From positions 1-64,000 of the forward strand of contig JAIOAT010000003.1 of NCBI GenBank assembly GCA_019873685.1: a stretch of 64,000 bases of DNA. The letters run 5' to 3'. The notes below the pieces were generated by a model. That model had not been told where the DNA came from and did no database searches. It saw only the letters and a program-made list of their open reading frames with translations. Shown in pieces: positions 35,565-44,471 of this stretch. Each line of letters starts with the position of its first letter. Position 1 is the stretch's first letter. This DNA comes from Chloroflexota bacterium (lineage in GTDB: Bacteria; Chloroflexota; Anaerolineae; Aggregatilineales; Ch27). Position numbers and translations under genes: made by a program.

Positions 35565-36512
35565 ATGGATGACTACGTGATTGAAGCAAAAGACCTGACC
35601 AAACGCTACGGCGATTTCGTGGCTGTCAACAGCCTGAATCTGCAGGTTAAGCGCGGCGAAGTCTACGGCATCCTGGGACCCAACGGCTCCGGCAAGACCA
35701 CGACCATCTTGATGCTCCTGGGGCTGACTGAGCCTACTTCCGGCTGGGTGCGCGTGCTGGGCTTTGACCCGGCACGCCAACCCCTCAGCCTCAAGGCCCA
35801 TGTGGGCTACCTGCCCGATGAAGTGGGCTTTTACGGCGGACTGACCGCAACAGAGAACCTGGTCTATATCGCCCGGCTGAACGGCCTGCGCCGTGCTGAA
35901 GCCGAACAGCGCATTGCCAAGGCGCTGGAGCGCATGGGCCTGCAGGATGTCGCCGACCACAAGGTCAAGACGTTCTCCCGCGGTATGCGGCAGCGGCTTG
36001 GCGTCGCCGAGCTGCTGCTCAAGCAGCCGGAGATCATCATCATGGACGAGCCAACGCTGGGGCTGGACCCTGAAGCGGCGCACCAGTTCCTGGGCACCAT
36101 CCGCGACCTGGCTAACGATGGCATCACCATCCTGCTCGCGTCGCATCTGCTGCACCAGGTGCAGGAAACCTGCGACCGTGTTGGCCTGTTCTACCAGGGT
36201 CAGATCGTACTGGAAGGCTCGGTGCCGCAGCTGGCCCGCCAGGTGCTCGGTGGAGCCTACCGCGTCAACATCCAGGTGGAACAGCCGACCGAGGCGGTGA
36301 CCGCCGCCCTGCAGGCGCTTTCCGGCGTCACCAGGGTGCATCACGATGGCAGCCTCTACGTGCTGGAAGCGTCTGAAGATGTCCGTGCAGACGCCGCCGC
36401 CGCTGTCGTCCACAAAGGCGGGCGGCTCCAGCGGATGGATATCGTCTCCGCCAATCTCGACGAAATCTACGAGCAGTACTTCAAGGGGGTGAGCCATGGC
36501 ACAGCAGCATGA
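35565..36512 (+). CDS. ABC exporter ATPase (ABC-2 type)
   Basis: This 315-residue ATPase has Walker [10 protein letters not shown] (about residues 38-46), a signature of the SRGMRQR form, Walker [14 protein letters not shown] and an H-loop in LLASHLL. The C-terminal ~80-residue extension is typical of ABC-2 exporters of the drug/NatA type. It starts 21 bases after the NEW3 gene and overlaps the permease gene by 17 bases, so the three likely form one complex. Confidence 0.93.
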   Translation: MDDYVIEAKDLTKRYGDFVAVNSLNLQVKRGEVYGILGPNGSGKTTTILMLLGLTEPTSGWVRVLGFDPARQPLSLKAHVGYLPDEVGFYGGLTATENLVYIARLNGLRRAEAEQRIAKALERMGLQDVADHKVKTFSRGMRQRLGVAELLLKQPEIIIMDEPTLGLDPEAAHQFLGTIRDLANDGITILLASHLLHQVQETCDRVGLFYQGQIVLEGSVPQLARQVLGGAYRVNIQVEQPTEAVTAALQALSGVTRVHHDGSLYVLEASEDVRADAAAAVVHKGGRLQRMDIVSANLDEIYEQYFKGVSHGTAA

Positions 36513-37482
36513 GACTACGCTTTCTGCGCAGCGCGGCCGTGAAGGCTCCCCGTGGACTGGCCTCTGGGCTGTCGTGGCCAAAGAAATGGCCGACCACCTG
36601 ACCAGTGTGCGGATGCAGATTCTGGAGCTTCTGATCCTGATCACCGCCGGGGGGACTGTTTTCGGCGCGCTACAGAGCATCCGCTCCGCCAGGGGCGACA
36701 ACTTCCTGTTCCTGAAGCTGTTCACGACGTCAACGGATCCGCTGCCAGCGTTCGTTGGCTTCCTGGGCTTCCTGATTCCCCTGATCGCCATCTCGCTGGC
36801 GTTTGACGCCGTCAACAGCGAGTTCAACCAGCGGACGCTCTCCCGCGTGCTGGCCCAGCCGATCTACCGCGACGCCTTCCTGATGGGCAAGTTCCTGGCC
36901 GGGCTGTTCACCATGGCCTTGGTGCTGGTAGCCATCTGGCTGCTGATCACCGGGCTGGGGATCTTCAGCCTGGGCATCGCGCCCAGCGGGGAGGAAGTCG
37001 CCCGCGGGCTGCTGTTCCTGCTGGTAGCCATCTTCTATGGTGGCATCTGGCTGGCGCTGGCCCTGCTGTTCTCCACGATCTTCCGTCAACCGGCGACCGC
37101 TGCGCTCGCTTCCATCGCGGTGTGGCTGTTCTTCATGGTCTTCTGGAGCATGCTGGCCAGTATGCTGGCGCAGGCCCTGGCGCCAATCCGGCTGGGCCTG
37201 ATCGATGAAGTCCTGGCTCAGGCAGAGTTGATCCAGAACCTGACGCGCATCTCGCCCAACACGGTCTTCGTGGAAGCGACAATGGGGTTGCTGAACCCGA
37301 CGACGCGCTCATTCGGTCTGGTGCTGCCCAGCCAGCTCCAGGGCGCGCTGCTGGGTTCGCCGCTCCCCCTGGGGGAAAGCGTCCTGCTGATCTGGCCGCA
37401 CCTGACCAGCCTGATCGCAGTGACCATCCTGCTGTTCACAGTGGCCTATGTGCTGTTCCAGCGGCAGGAGATCCGCGCCTAG
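36496..37482 (+). CDS. ABC-2 type permease
   Basis: This 328-residue inner-membrane protein has an N-terminal cytoplasmic segment, about six membrane helices and the [23 protein letters not shown] coupling region of ABC-2 permeases (NosY/NatB-like). It overlaps the ATPase gene and ends 9 bases before a hairpin terminator. The exported substrate is unknown; with the NEW3 protein it may move an envelope polymer or lipid. Confidence 0.9.
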   Translation: MAQQHETTLSAQRGREGSPWTGLWAVVAKEMADHLTSVRMQILELLILITAGGTVFGALQSIRSARGDNFLFLKLFTTSTDPLPAFVGFLGFLIPLIAISLAFDAVNSEFNQRTLSRVLAQPIYRDAFLMGKFLAGLFTMALVLVAIWLLITGLGIFSLGIAPSGEEVARGLLFLLVAIFYGGIWLALALLFSTIFRQPATAALASIAVWLFFMVFWSMLASMLAQALAPIRLGLIDEVLAQAELIQNLTRISPNTVFVEATMGLLNPTTRSFGLVLPSQLQGALLGSPLPLGESVLLIWPHLTSLIAVTILLFTVAYVLFQRQEIRA

Positions 37483-37490
37483 ATCACCAA

Positions 37491-37623
37491 CCGCCCGTCC
37501 CCGTTCCAGGCGAACAGGGACGGGCGGAAACCCCGCTCAATCCGATCAGGATGGGCCGGGGGACAGACCTCGCCAGCCTGATAGGCCCCCCCATCAGGCG
37601 CAGCGGCGGGGTCTGTGCTTTTT
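37491..37623 (+). terminator. Double hairpin terminator after NEW3-ABC operon
   Basis: The first hairpin is a perfect 11-bp inverted repeat (37491-37501 and 37517-37527). The second pairs 37563-37574 with 37605-37616, with inner CCTGAT/ATCAGG, and is followed by TTTTT at 37619-37623, a standard intrinsic terminator on the + strand. The convergent GH130 gene ends 20 bases further on. Confidence 0.85.
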
Positions 37624-37642
37624 CCGGGCATTCCCCGACTGA

Positions 37643-38692
37643 TCAACACGGCACCAGAGTATCGAGAAGCTGATCCAGCGGCGCCTCCGCCAGGGCCACG
37701 GTCGCGTCCGCCGCGCCATAATACAGCCGCACCTGCCCCGCCATGACCACCGCCCCGCAGGTAAAGACCACATTCCGGAAGAAGCCATCTACCTCATACG
37801 GCGCCTCCGGCCACAGCACCGCCCCGGCGCTGCGGGCAATAATGCGCCCCGGCTCATCATAGGGCGTCAGGAAAGCGCCCAAGCAATAGCGGTCGTGCTC
37901 ATCCGCACCATGGTAGATCGAGAGCCAGCCGCGGGCTGTGGCGATAGGCGGTGCACCGCCCCCCACCCGCCCGGCATCCCACTGACCGGGCCGTCCCGCC
38001 AGCACCAGCCGCGAATCTCCCCAGTGGCGCAGGTCCGGAGAGGCCGCCAGCCAGATACTCATCTGTTTGAACATGCCCGGCATAGGCCGGTGGTAGCAGT
38101 AGTACTGCCCGTTCACCGGCTCCGGGAACAGGGTCACATCACGATTATCCGGCGGAAAGATGATCCCTTCCCGCTGGATGTGCACAAAATCCGGCGTGGA
38201 AACCAGCGCGGTGGCGATGCCATGCGGGCTGACCGCGGTGTAATTGATGTAGTAATGATCGCCGATGCGGGTGATGCGCGGGTCTTCCACGCCAAATGCT
38301 TCGTAAGGTGAAGCGGGGGTGAGCCAGGGTGTATCACTCACGCTGAACCGGACGCCATCCCGGCTGCGGGCCAGCCGCAGATGGCTGACGCTGGTGAGCA
38401 GCAGTTCACCGGTAGCGCGGTGGCGGATCACGCGGGGATCGCTCAGGTCCCAGGCAGGATCGTCGCGATGCACGCGCCGGATGGCCAGATCGCCCTGCGG
38501 GGTGTAATACGGGCACTGCACCCAGTCCTCATCCCGCACGATGGGACGCTCTGCTACGCGTACCAGCAGCAGCACCTCACCCCGGTACAGAGTCGCCCCG
38601 GCGTTAAACGCGCCGATCACCTCCAGATCGGGCCGGGATGGCCTGATCGTGGCCGGCGTAATCAGGGGGTTGTCAGGATGTCGGATGAACAT
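37643..38692 (-). CDS. GH130 mannoside phosphorylase-like enzyme
   Basis: This 349-residue five-bladed beta-propeller protein carries GH130 features: NAGATLYRGEVLLLVRVAE near residues 29-47, and the catalytic Asp in GVEDPRIT, with later HRPMPG and GGGAPPI phosphate/sugar-binding segments. GH130 enzymes split beta-linked mannosides with phosphate, giving mannose-1-phosphate. Cytoplasmic; no signal peptide. It is cotranscribed with the six-hairpin protein gene that ends four bases upstream. A second GH130 gene lies at 47825. Confidence 0.88.
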   Translation of the reverse strand: MFIRHPDNPLITPATIRPSRPDLEVIGAFNAGATLYRGEVLLLVRVAERPIVRDEDWVQCPYYTPQGDLAIRRVHRDDPAWDLSDPRVIRHRATGELLLTSVSHLRLARSRDGVRFSVSDTPWLTPASPYEAFGVEDPRITRIGDHYYINYTAVSPHGIATALVSTPDFVHIQREGIIFPPDNRDVTLFPEPVNGQYYCYHRPMPGMFKQMSIWLAASPDLRHWGDSRLVLAGRPGQWDAGRVGGGAPPIATARGWLSIYHGADEHDRYCLGAFLTPYDEPGRIIARSAGAVLWPEAPYEVDGFFRNVVFTCGAVVMAGQVRLYYGAADATVALAEAPLDQLLDTLVPC

Positions 38693-38696
38693 GGGG

Positions 38697-40763
38697 TCAG
38701 CTCCCAGCCTCTACAAAACTAATCGCCCGCGCTTCCACCGTCACAGGGCGCGCTACCGAGCCGCTATGCAGCAGGCATGTGCGCCTCTCCGGGGTGGGAT
38801 TGTACAGCAGGAACCGCCGCTCGTGAACAGCGGGAAAGTCGCCCAGCCGCAGGCATGGCACATCCAGACTCAGGCACAGCACTTCCGGATCATCCACCCG
38901 CCCCAGTGCACCGAACAACAGAGCACTCCAGAAGACCTCGCCCGCGCCGTAAATCTCTTTGCCCAGCCGCCCCATCCGGTCGAATTCGGCTGTAGAAAGG
39001 TCCTCATACGGGATAGCCGGGCATGGCCCGCGCCGCCATTCGGCAGGCAGCCAGGGATCGAAGAAGGCGTAGTTATGCTGCCGTTGCAGGTTGGCGAAGG
39101 CGCTCAGCAGCGCCAGCGGGCCGCGCCGCCCGCGCAACACCTCCGGCCAGGCGATCATGGTCTCCACGTTTTCCTTGTAGGCCGGGTAACACAGTGATGC
39201 GCAGGCCTGGAACATCCCGCGCGGGTCATAGTAGGGCGCTGCCGGGTCGGCGCCCCAGTAGCCCATCCGCAGCACCAGATGCAGGCAATCGCTAACCATA
39301 CTGTCCCAATCCATGTCCGGACGGTAGCCGGCATCGGCCAGGTAACTGGCGGCTGCCGCGGCGAACGAGAGTTGCTGCGGCTCATGGGTGAGCATGGCGG
39401 GCGGCAGGCTGTGCATCACGCGCAGGGCATGTGCAGCTTCGTCCAGGTAGACCTCCGCGCCGCCGCTCAACTGATGCGCCAGGACACAGCCCGCTGCATA
39501 CAGCCCGCCGACGCTGGCGTTGAGCAGGCTGCCCCGCGCCTGCCAGTCGGCGGCATCCGAAAACAGCGGGAATACATAACCCGTTCGCCGGGCCAGCTGC
39601 TCCGCCCCTCGTAGCGCGGTGAAGAACATCTCCCGCAGCGCCGGGTCGCCAGTGAGGTAGGCGACCCAGGGCAGCTTGATCAGGGCGTTCTCCAGAAAAT
39701 ACCAGGTGTCCATGAAGCTGTCGCTGGCGCGGGGAGGGTAGTTGTTGGCCACATAGTCCCATTGAGGCCGCGCAAAGTGCGGCAGCGTCGCCCGCAGGCG
39801 GCGGATCACGCCGTCAGCGCGGGCGTCGCCGGTAGCTTGCCGCCACAACAACAGCGGCCACAGCACGTCAAGCTGCGTCATCAGCTCAAAGCCGGGCGCG
39901 GCATCCCGCCCGACCGCTGAGCTGCCCTGTACATACGCGCGCAAACCCGACACACCCTGTACCGTGACCCAGCAGGATTCGCTTTCCAGGTCGGCCAGCG
40001 TCCGGCAGGCCATCTCCTCCCAGGGCAACGGCTCACTCACCGGCGCGGGAACCGGATCAAGCAGCGGCGCAACCGCTTCCAGCAGGGTGCGCTGAGCGGC
40101 CCAGGGCGATGGCGTGCCCTGGCGCGGGCGCTGGGTGAACCACCAGGCCAGCCGATGCGTCCCTGGCGGGAAGTGGAACGGCGCTTCCGGTGCATTCGGC
40201 ACCAGCCCGAAGCCATAGCGTCCTTCTGGCCGGTAGAGCAGCGCCTCGCGCACGCTGAAGTTGTAGAAGCGGTGCGGCGCCCAGGCAAAAGCCTCCGGCG
40301 GAAAGTAGACGATAGTCTCCAGCCGTGACTGATCGTCATAGAGATACCCCGCCATCAGGTCATTGCCGCCCAGTCCCTGCGCGTTGACCGTTGGGGCGCG
40401 CAGGACGGTTTGCCGCCAGGTATGCGCCTGGCGGTCATCCAGGTTATCCAGCGGCCCCAGCCACAGCAGCAGGGCTACCGGCAGGTCAACCGGGGCATCA
40501 GCGGTGAGCGCCGTCTCCAGCCAGAAGCCGCCTGCCCGCGGGATGATACTGGTCTGCCAGGTGAAGCCCGGCCCTTCTCCGGCCAGGCCGTCAGCGGTCA
40601 GGCGGGCGGGCGTCCATCCCTGAACCGGCACACTTGGCCCGCGGGCAGCCGGTCGCCAATCGCCAGTGTCCACCCCGGCCCTGACGAACGTCACGAAGTG
40701 AAAACCTGCGCCATCGTCAAAGCGGCATTCCAGCCGCACGTCCCCGTTGACAAACGTGTTCAT
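38697..40763 (-). CDS. Six-hairpin glycosidase-like protein, unknown substrate
   Basis: This protein of about 688 residues has an N-terminal beta-sandwich (residues 1-230) and an (alpha/alpha)6-type helical domain (about 260-590, with WPLLLWRQATGD, YVANNYPPRASDSFMDTWYF) and a small C-terminal beta domain. No family is named with certainty; the architecture fits glycosidases or lyases of the six-hairpin superfamily. The ATG at 40763, with GGCAGG upstream, is preferred over the upstream TTG at 40793. It is divergent from a LacI gene whose operator lies at 40829-40846, and in one unit with GH130. Confidence 0.65.
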   Translation of the reverse strand: MNTFVNGDVRLECRFDDGAGFHFVTFVRAGVDTGDWRPAARGPSVPVQGWTPARLTADGLAGEGPGFTWQTSIIPRAGGFWLETALTADAPVDLPVALLLWLGPLDNLDDRQAHTWRQTVLRAPTVNAQGLGGNDLMAGYLYDDQSRLETIVYFPPEAFAWAPHRFYNFSVREALLYRPEGRYGFGLVPNAPEAPFHFPPGTHRLAWWFTQRPRQGTPSPWAAQRTLLEAVAPLLDPVPAPVSEPLPWEEMACRTLADLESESCWVTVQGVSGLRAYVQGSSAVGRDAAPGFELMTQLDVLWPLLLWRQATGDARADGVIRRLRATLPHFARPQWDYVANNYPPRASDSFMDTWYFLENALIKLPWVAYLTGDPALREMFFTALRGAEQLARRTGYVFPLFSDAADWQARGSLLNASVGGLYAAGCVLAHQLSGGAEVYLDEAAHALRVMHSLPPAMLTHEPQQLSFAAAAASYLADAGYRPDMDWDSMVSDCLHLVLRMGYWGADPAAPYYDPRGMFQACASLCYPAYKENVETMIAWPEVLRGRRGPLALLSAFANLQRQHNYAFFDPWLPAEWRRGPCPAIPYEDLSTAEFDRMGRLGKEIYGAGEVFWSALLFGALGRVDDPEVLCLSLDVPCLRLGDFPAVHERRFLLYNPTPERRTCLLHSGSVARPVTVEARAISFVEAGS

Positions 40764-40797
40764 CGTGTAGCCTGCCCAATCCTGGTTGTGCAAGGTC

Positions 40798-40846
40798 TTG
40801 ACAAGCGACTCTATTTTACTATATAGTGAACGTAAGCGGTTACGTT
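40798..40846 (+). promoter_or_regulatory. LacI-gene promoter with palindromic operator
   Basis: TTGACA at 40798-40803 and TATAGT at 40822-40827, 18 bases apart, form a strong promoter. AACGTAA at 40829-40835 and TTACGTT at 40840-40846 form a LacI-type palindrome directly at the start point. This supports negative autoregulation and control of the divergent six-hairpin/GH130 pair. Confidence 0.8.
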
Positions 40847-40865
40847 AACTCTGACTTGAGTGGCC

Positions 40866-41885
40866 ATGCCGTCGATTATCCAGCAGATTGCCGAAGCGCT
40901 GCACGTCTCAAGCGCCTCCGTTTCCAGGGCGCTCAACGACAAGCCGGGTGTTGGCCCGGAGTTGCGCCAGCGCATCCTGGAAAAGGCGCGGGAATTGAAC
41001 TACACGCCGAGCGTGACCGCGCGCGGCCTGGCCACCGCCCGGACCTTCGCCCTGGGTTTCTTTGTGCGGGAAAAACCCGGCCTGGCCGCACAGACAGACC
41101 CCTTCTACGGCGAGATTCTGCATGGGGTGGAGCAGGTCTGCGCTCGTTCTGATTACCATGTGGCTATCGCCACCCTCACGGCCGACATTCTCAGCAAGCC
41201 AGCGCAATTCCGCTTTGTGCGCGAGGGGCGGGTTGACGGCATGATCCTGGCTGGCCCGGATATCCCCGCTGAATTCATCATGGCTATGCTGAATACCGGC
41301 CTGCCGATTGTGCTGGTCGACAACCGGCTGGATTACCAGCCCGTCAACTGTGTCAACTGCGATGACACTGGCGGCGCGGCCCTGGCTGCCGAGTATCTGC
41401 TGAAGCTCGGTCACCGCCGGATCGGCATCCTGGCCGGGCCGCAGAACTGGCCCAGCAATACCCGTCGCGTTCGTGGCTACCAGCAGGTGTTGGAACGGGC
41501 GGGGGTAGCCGCGCACGTCATCCACATGGATCGAACAACCATCGATTCCGGCGCAGAAGCATACACCCGCCTGACGGAGCAGCACCCGAATATCACCGCC
41601 GTTTGCGCGGTCAATGACTCGATGGCCATTGGCGCCATCCAGGCCGCTCAGGCGGCTGGCCGCCGCGTACCGGATGATCTTTCCGTCATCGGCTTTGACA
41701 ACATTGCATGGGCGCGCCTGAACCGCCCCCCGCTTACCACCATCGACGTTCCCAAGCACCAGATCGGCAAGGAAGCTGCCAGCCGGTTGCTGGCCCTGCT
41801 TGACGATGACAGCCTGATGCCCACCGAGATCTGTGTAGCAGTTAAGCTGGTCGAGCGCGATACCTGCGCCAGACCCGCCGGATAA
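40866..41885 (+). CDS. LacI-family transcriptional regulator
   Basis: This 339-residue regulator has the helix-turn-helix at residues 4-25 (IIQQIAEALHVSSASVSRAL) and the sensor domain (ILAGPDIPAEFI, VIGFDNIAWARLNRPPLTTI). A GTG at 40860 is a possible earlier start; the ATG at 40866 is preferred but its ribosome binding site is weak. The palindromic operator overlapping its promoter points to autoregulation. It is followed by a sugar-binding protein and two permeases. Compared with the LacI at 14864 it lacks about 10 N-terminal residues before the helix-turn-helix. Confidence 0.92.
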   Translation: MPSIIQQIAEALHVSSASVSRALNDKPGVGPELRQRILEKARELNYTPSVTARGLATARTFALGFFVREKPGLAAQTDPFYGEILHGVEQVCARSDYHVAIATLTADILSKPAQFRFVREGRVDGMILAGPDIPAEFIMAMLNTGLPIVLVDNRLDYQPVNCVNCDDTGGAALAAEYLLKLGHRRIGILAGPQNWPSNTRRVRGYQQVLERAGVAAHVIHMDRTTIDSGAEAYTRLTEQHPNITAVCAVNDSMAIGAIQAAQAAGRRVPDDLSVIGFDNIAWARLNRPPLTTIDVPKHQIGKEAASRLLALLDDDSLMPTEICVAVKLVERDTCARPAG

Positions 41886-41905
41886 CCAGGCCGTGCTGGC
41901 CCGGA

Positions 41906-41916
41906 GAAGGAGGTGA
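41906..41916 (+). promoter_or_regulatory. Orphan Shine-Dalgarno-like element upstream of SBP gene
   Basis: GAAGGAGGTGA lies 20 bases after the LacI stop and about 84 nt before the binding-protein ATG. No usual start codon follows at proper spacing. Confidence 0.65.
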
Positions 41917-41999
41917 GACCCCACACGACACGTCGGATCGCTTTTACGCGCCCTGCCAATACAGGCAGTCAGGATTTACGCTAAAGGAGAGAGAAAAAC

Positions 42000-43262
42000 A
42001 TGTCAAGGAATCGCCTGGTGCTGTTAGCCGTCGCCCTGATGCTGGCGCTGGGCGCACTGCCCTCGCTGGCACAAACCGAGCCGGTGACGATCACGATCTC
42101 GACCTGGGCCGGCGTTGATGAAGCCGCCGAACTGCAGGTCATCCTGGATGAGATCAACGCCAGCCAGAGCGAGTATCAGATCGTCCATTCACCCATCCCC
42201 TCGGACTACTACACCCAGGTCAAGACACAGATCGCGGGTGGAGTCGGCGCAGACCTGTACTGGATTGACCAGAACAACATGGCCCTGGCCTCGGAAGGCG
42301 TCTTCCTGCCGCTGACCGACTGCCTGGCCGGCGCCGAGCCGGGCACTGCCGGGGACGTCAACGACTACTATCCGGGCATCCTGGCCGTCAACGTCTTTGA
42401 AGACGAAGTCTACGGCCTGCCCTGGATTGCTCAGCCGGTCGTCACCTACTACAACAAGGACCTCTTCGATGCCGCCGGGCTGGATTACCCCACCCCCGAT
42501 TGGACCTGGGACGATTTTGTCGCCATGGCCAAGGCGCTGACCCTGGATACCAACGGCGATGGCGAGATCGATCAGTGGGGCTTCACCAACAATGGCTGGC
42601 CGCCCCCCTACATCTTCGTCTGGCAGGCCGGTGGTGAGCTGATCAGCCCCGATTTCACCGAGGCCCCGATCGACAGCCCCGAATTCCTGGAGGGCTTCGA
42701 GTTCTACCTGAGCACCGCCTATAACCCGGAGATGTCCCCCAGCCGCGAAATCATCGCTGAGCAGGGCTTCGGCGAGATGTTCAAGGCCGGCAAGATCGCC
42801 ATGTTCATGGGCGGCGCTGCGGACGACCTCGACCGCGTTGAGGGCCTGAATGTAGGCGTGGTGCGCGTCCCCGGCCATCCGCGGACCGGCAGCCATGTCA
42901 CCTTCGCCTGGAACGCCAGCACCGTTATCTCCGCCAATACTGCCCATCCGGACCTGGCCTGCAAGGCCCTGCTGGCCGTGACCGAGGGCATCCATCACTG
43001 GAAGATCGTCTCGCCGCGTATCTCGCAGGCCACCGTGGAGCATCTGGTATCCTCGGAGCCGCGCAAGGCTGCCAGCGCCGAAGCGATCGTCGCTGCCGCT
43101 CAGGAGATGCGCGCGCTGCCTATCTTCGGCAACTACGCTGAGTTTGACTCGATCTTCTGGTCGAAGTTCTGGGGTCCGCTGATCAACAACGAGACCGACC
43201 TGACCCCGGCAGAACTGGCTGCTGAAGTTCGGCCCGAACTGGAAGAAACGTTGCCCGAATAG
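42000..43262 (+). CDS. Extracellular sugar-binding protein (SBP family 1)
   Basis: This 420-residue protein has a signal peptide (residues 1-24, ending PSLAQT) and a family 1 binding fold (VTITISTWAGVDEAAELQVI, then GGVGADLYWIDQNN). AAAGGAGAG precedes the ATG. It feeds the two permeases downstream, across an 87-bp gap with a very stable hairpin. Its likely ligands are mannose- or glucose-based oligosaccharides given the two GH130 genes of the cluster; this is inference. Confidence 0.92.
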   Translation: MSRNRLVLLAVALMLALGALPSLAQTEPVTITISTWAGVDEAAELQVILDEINASQSEYQIVHSPIPSDYYTQVKTQIAGGVGADLYWIDQNNMALASEGVFLPLTDCLAGAEPGTAGDVNDYYPGILAVNVFEDEVYGLPWIAQPVVTYYNKDLFDAAGLDYPTPDWTWDDFVAMAKALTLDTNGDGEIDQWGFTNNGWPPPYIFVWQAGGELISPDFTEAPIDSPEFLEGFEFYLSTAYNPEMSPSREIIAEQGFGEMFKAGKIAMFMGGAADDLDRVEGLNVGVVRVPGHPRTGSHVTFAWNASTVISANTAHPDLACKALLAVTEGIHHWKIVSPRISQATVEHLVSSEPRKAASAEAIVAAAQEMRALPIFGNYAEFDSIFWSKFWGPLINNETDLTPAELAAEVRPELEETLPE

Positions 43263-43278
43263 CATTGCCTGCTGTAAC

Positions 43279-43304
43279 GGAGGCCGCCCGGTCGGGCGGC
43301 CTCC
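43279..43304 (+). promoter_or_regulatory. Intercistronic hairpin after solute-binding-protein gene
   Basis: GGAGGCCGCCC and GGGCGGCCTCC form a perfect 11-bp stem with a 4-nt loop between the binding-protein stop and the permease start. There is no T-run. It probably stabilises the upstream message or reduces read-through. Confidence 0.75.
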
Positions 43305-43349
43305 GCCTCTTACAGCTGGCCAGGCCCCGTTCCGGAGGAGGATAGCTCT

Positions 43350-44471
43350 ATGGATCCAGGCCCAATTGCCACCTACTTACCGACACTGGTGCGCTATGCT
43401 GGCGTCGCCATCGGTCTGGTCGTGCTGATGATCATCGTCTACCGCGTGCAGATCGCCCTGGGCGTCAACCGGGAGGCAGCCACCGGTCGGGCGCTGGTCG
43501 TGCCCTGGGTGGTAGGATTTCTGATTTTCAACGTTTTCACCATTGGCGCTTCGCTCTACTTAAGCTTTACCGAATACAACCTCTTTAAGGCCCCGGAGTG
43601 GGTTGGCACGGCCAATTACGAACAGCTTTTCAGCCTCAGCCTGGCCCCGCTGGAATCGCCCGACCAGCGCAGTTCAGACGCCCTGCCCCGCCGCTACGAC
43701 GAGATCATCCGGGTGCAAACAGCCAGCGGCGGCTTTGTGCTGGGCGCCAAAGAGGAGGGATTCTGGCGCGCGATCAAGCTGACGCTGCCCTATGCCTTCC
43801 TGAGCGTACCGCTGGGGTTGGCCGGGGCGCTGGCGGTAGCCCTGCTGCTCAACCAGCATGTACGTTACCTGGGCTTCTGGCGGGTGCTGTACTACATGCC
43901 AGCCATCCTGCCCGCGGTAGCTACCGCCCTGCTATGGCGGTGGATCTTCTCCCCGAACGGTCTGCTCAACAGCGCCTTCGCGCCGCTTTACGCGCTGGTC
44001 AACATCCCCAGACCTAACTGGTTCTTTGACCCGGCGCTGGCCATGCCTGCCTTCATTATCATCAGCCTGTGGGGAGTCTTCGGCGCCAATTCTGTGATCC
44101 TGCTGGCCGGCCTCAAGGGCATCCCGGCAGAACTGTACGAAGCCGCTGCCATCGACGGGGCGGGCGAATGGAGCAAGTTCCGCCACGTGACCATCCCCAT
44201 GCTCAGCCCGGCCCTGTTCTACAACCTGGTCACCTCTACCATTGGCGCGTTGCAGGTCTTTGAAGTCGCGGCTTTCATCCAGACCCCCGATTCGGTCGGC
44301 ACCTTCCTTAACTGGCTGATCTACCGGGAGGCGTTTGACCTGCGGCACATGGGACTGGCCTCAGCCATGGCCTGGATCATGCTGCTGATCATCCTGGCCC
44401 TCACCGCCCTGATCTTCCGTTCGTCCGAAGCCTGGGTCTTTTACCAGGGTGCCCGCGAGGAGAAAGCCTGA
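43350..44471 (+). CDS. Sugar ABC transporter permease (MalF-like, CUT1)
   Basis: This 373-residue permease is longer than the others here: it has an extra N-terminal membrane helix (YAGVAIGLVVLMIIVYRV) before the usual first helix, and an extracytoplasmic insert of about 40 residues (around LESPDQRSSDALPRRYDE) before the third. The EAA loop reads LYEAAAIDGAGEWSKFRHVTIP. GGAGGAGG precedes the ATG. Its stop overlaps the next start by one base. Confidence 0.92.
   Translation: MDPGPIATYLPTLVRYAGVAIGLVVLMIIVYRVQIALGVNREAATGRALVVPWVVGFLIFNVFTIGASLYLSFTEYNLFKAPEWVGTANYEQLFSLSLAPLESPDQRSSDALPRRYDEIIRVQTASGGFVLGAKEEGFWRAIKLTLPYAFLSVPLGLAGALAVALLLNQHVRYLGFWRVLYYMPAILPAVATALLWRWIFSPNGLLNSAFAPLYALVNIPRPNWFFDPALAMPAFIIISLWGVFGANSVILLAGLKGIPAELYEAAAIDGAGEWSKFRHVTIPMLSPALFYNLVTSTIGALQVFEVAAFIQTPDSVGTFLNWLIYREAFDLRHMGLASAMAWIMLLIILALTALIFRSSEAWVFYQGAREEKA

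Noticed and set aside
34230..36827. 865-codon open frame on the - strand across the NEW3 and ABC genes
   Set aside because: It is antisense to three clear genes with motifs and ribosome binding sites; long antisense frames are expected in GC-rich coding DNA.
40764..40793. TTG start ten codons upstream for the six-hairpin gene
   Set aside because: TTG is rare and the ATG at 40763 has a fair ribosome binding site and better spacing.
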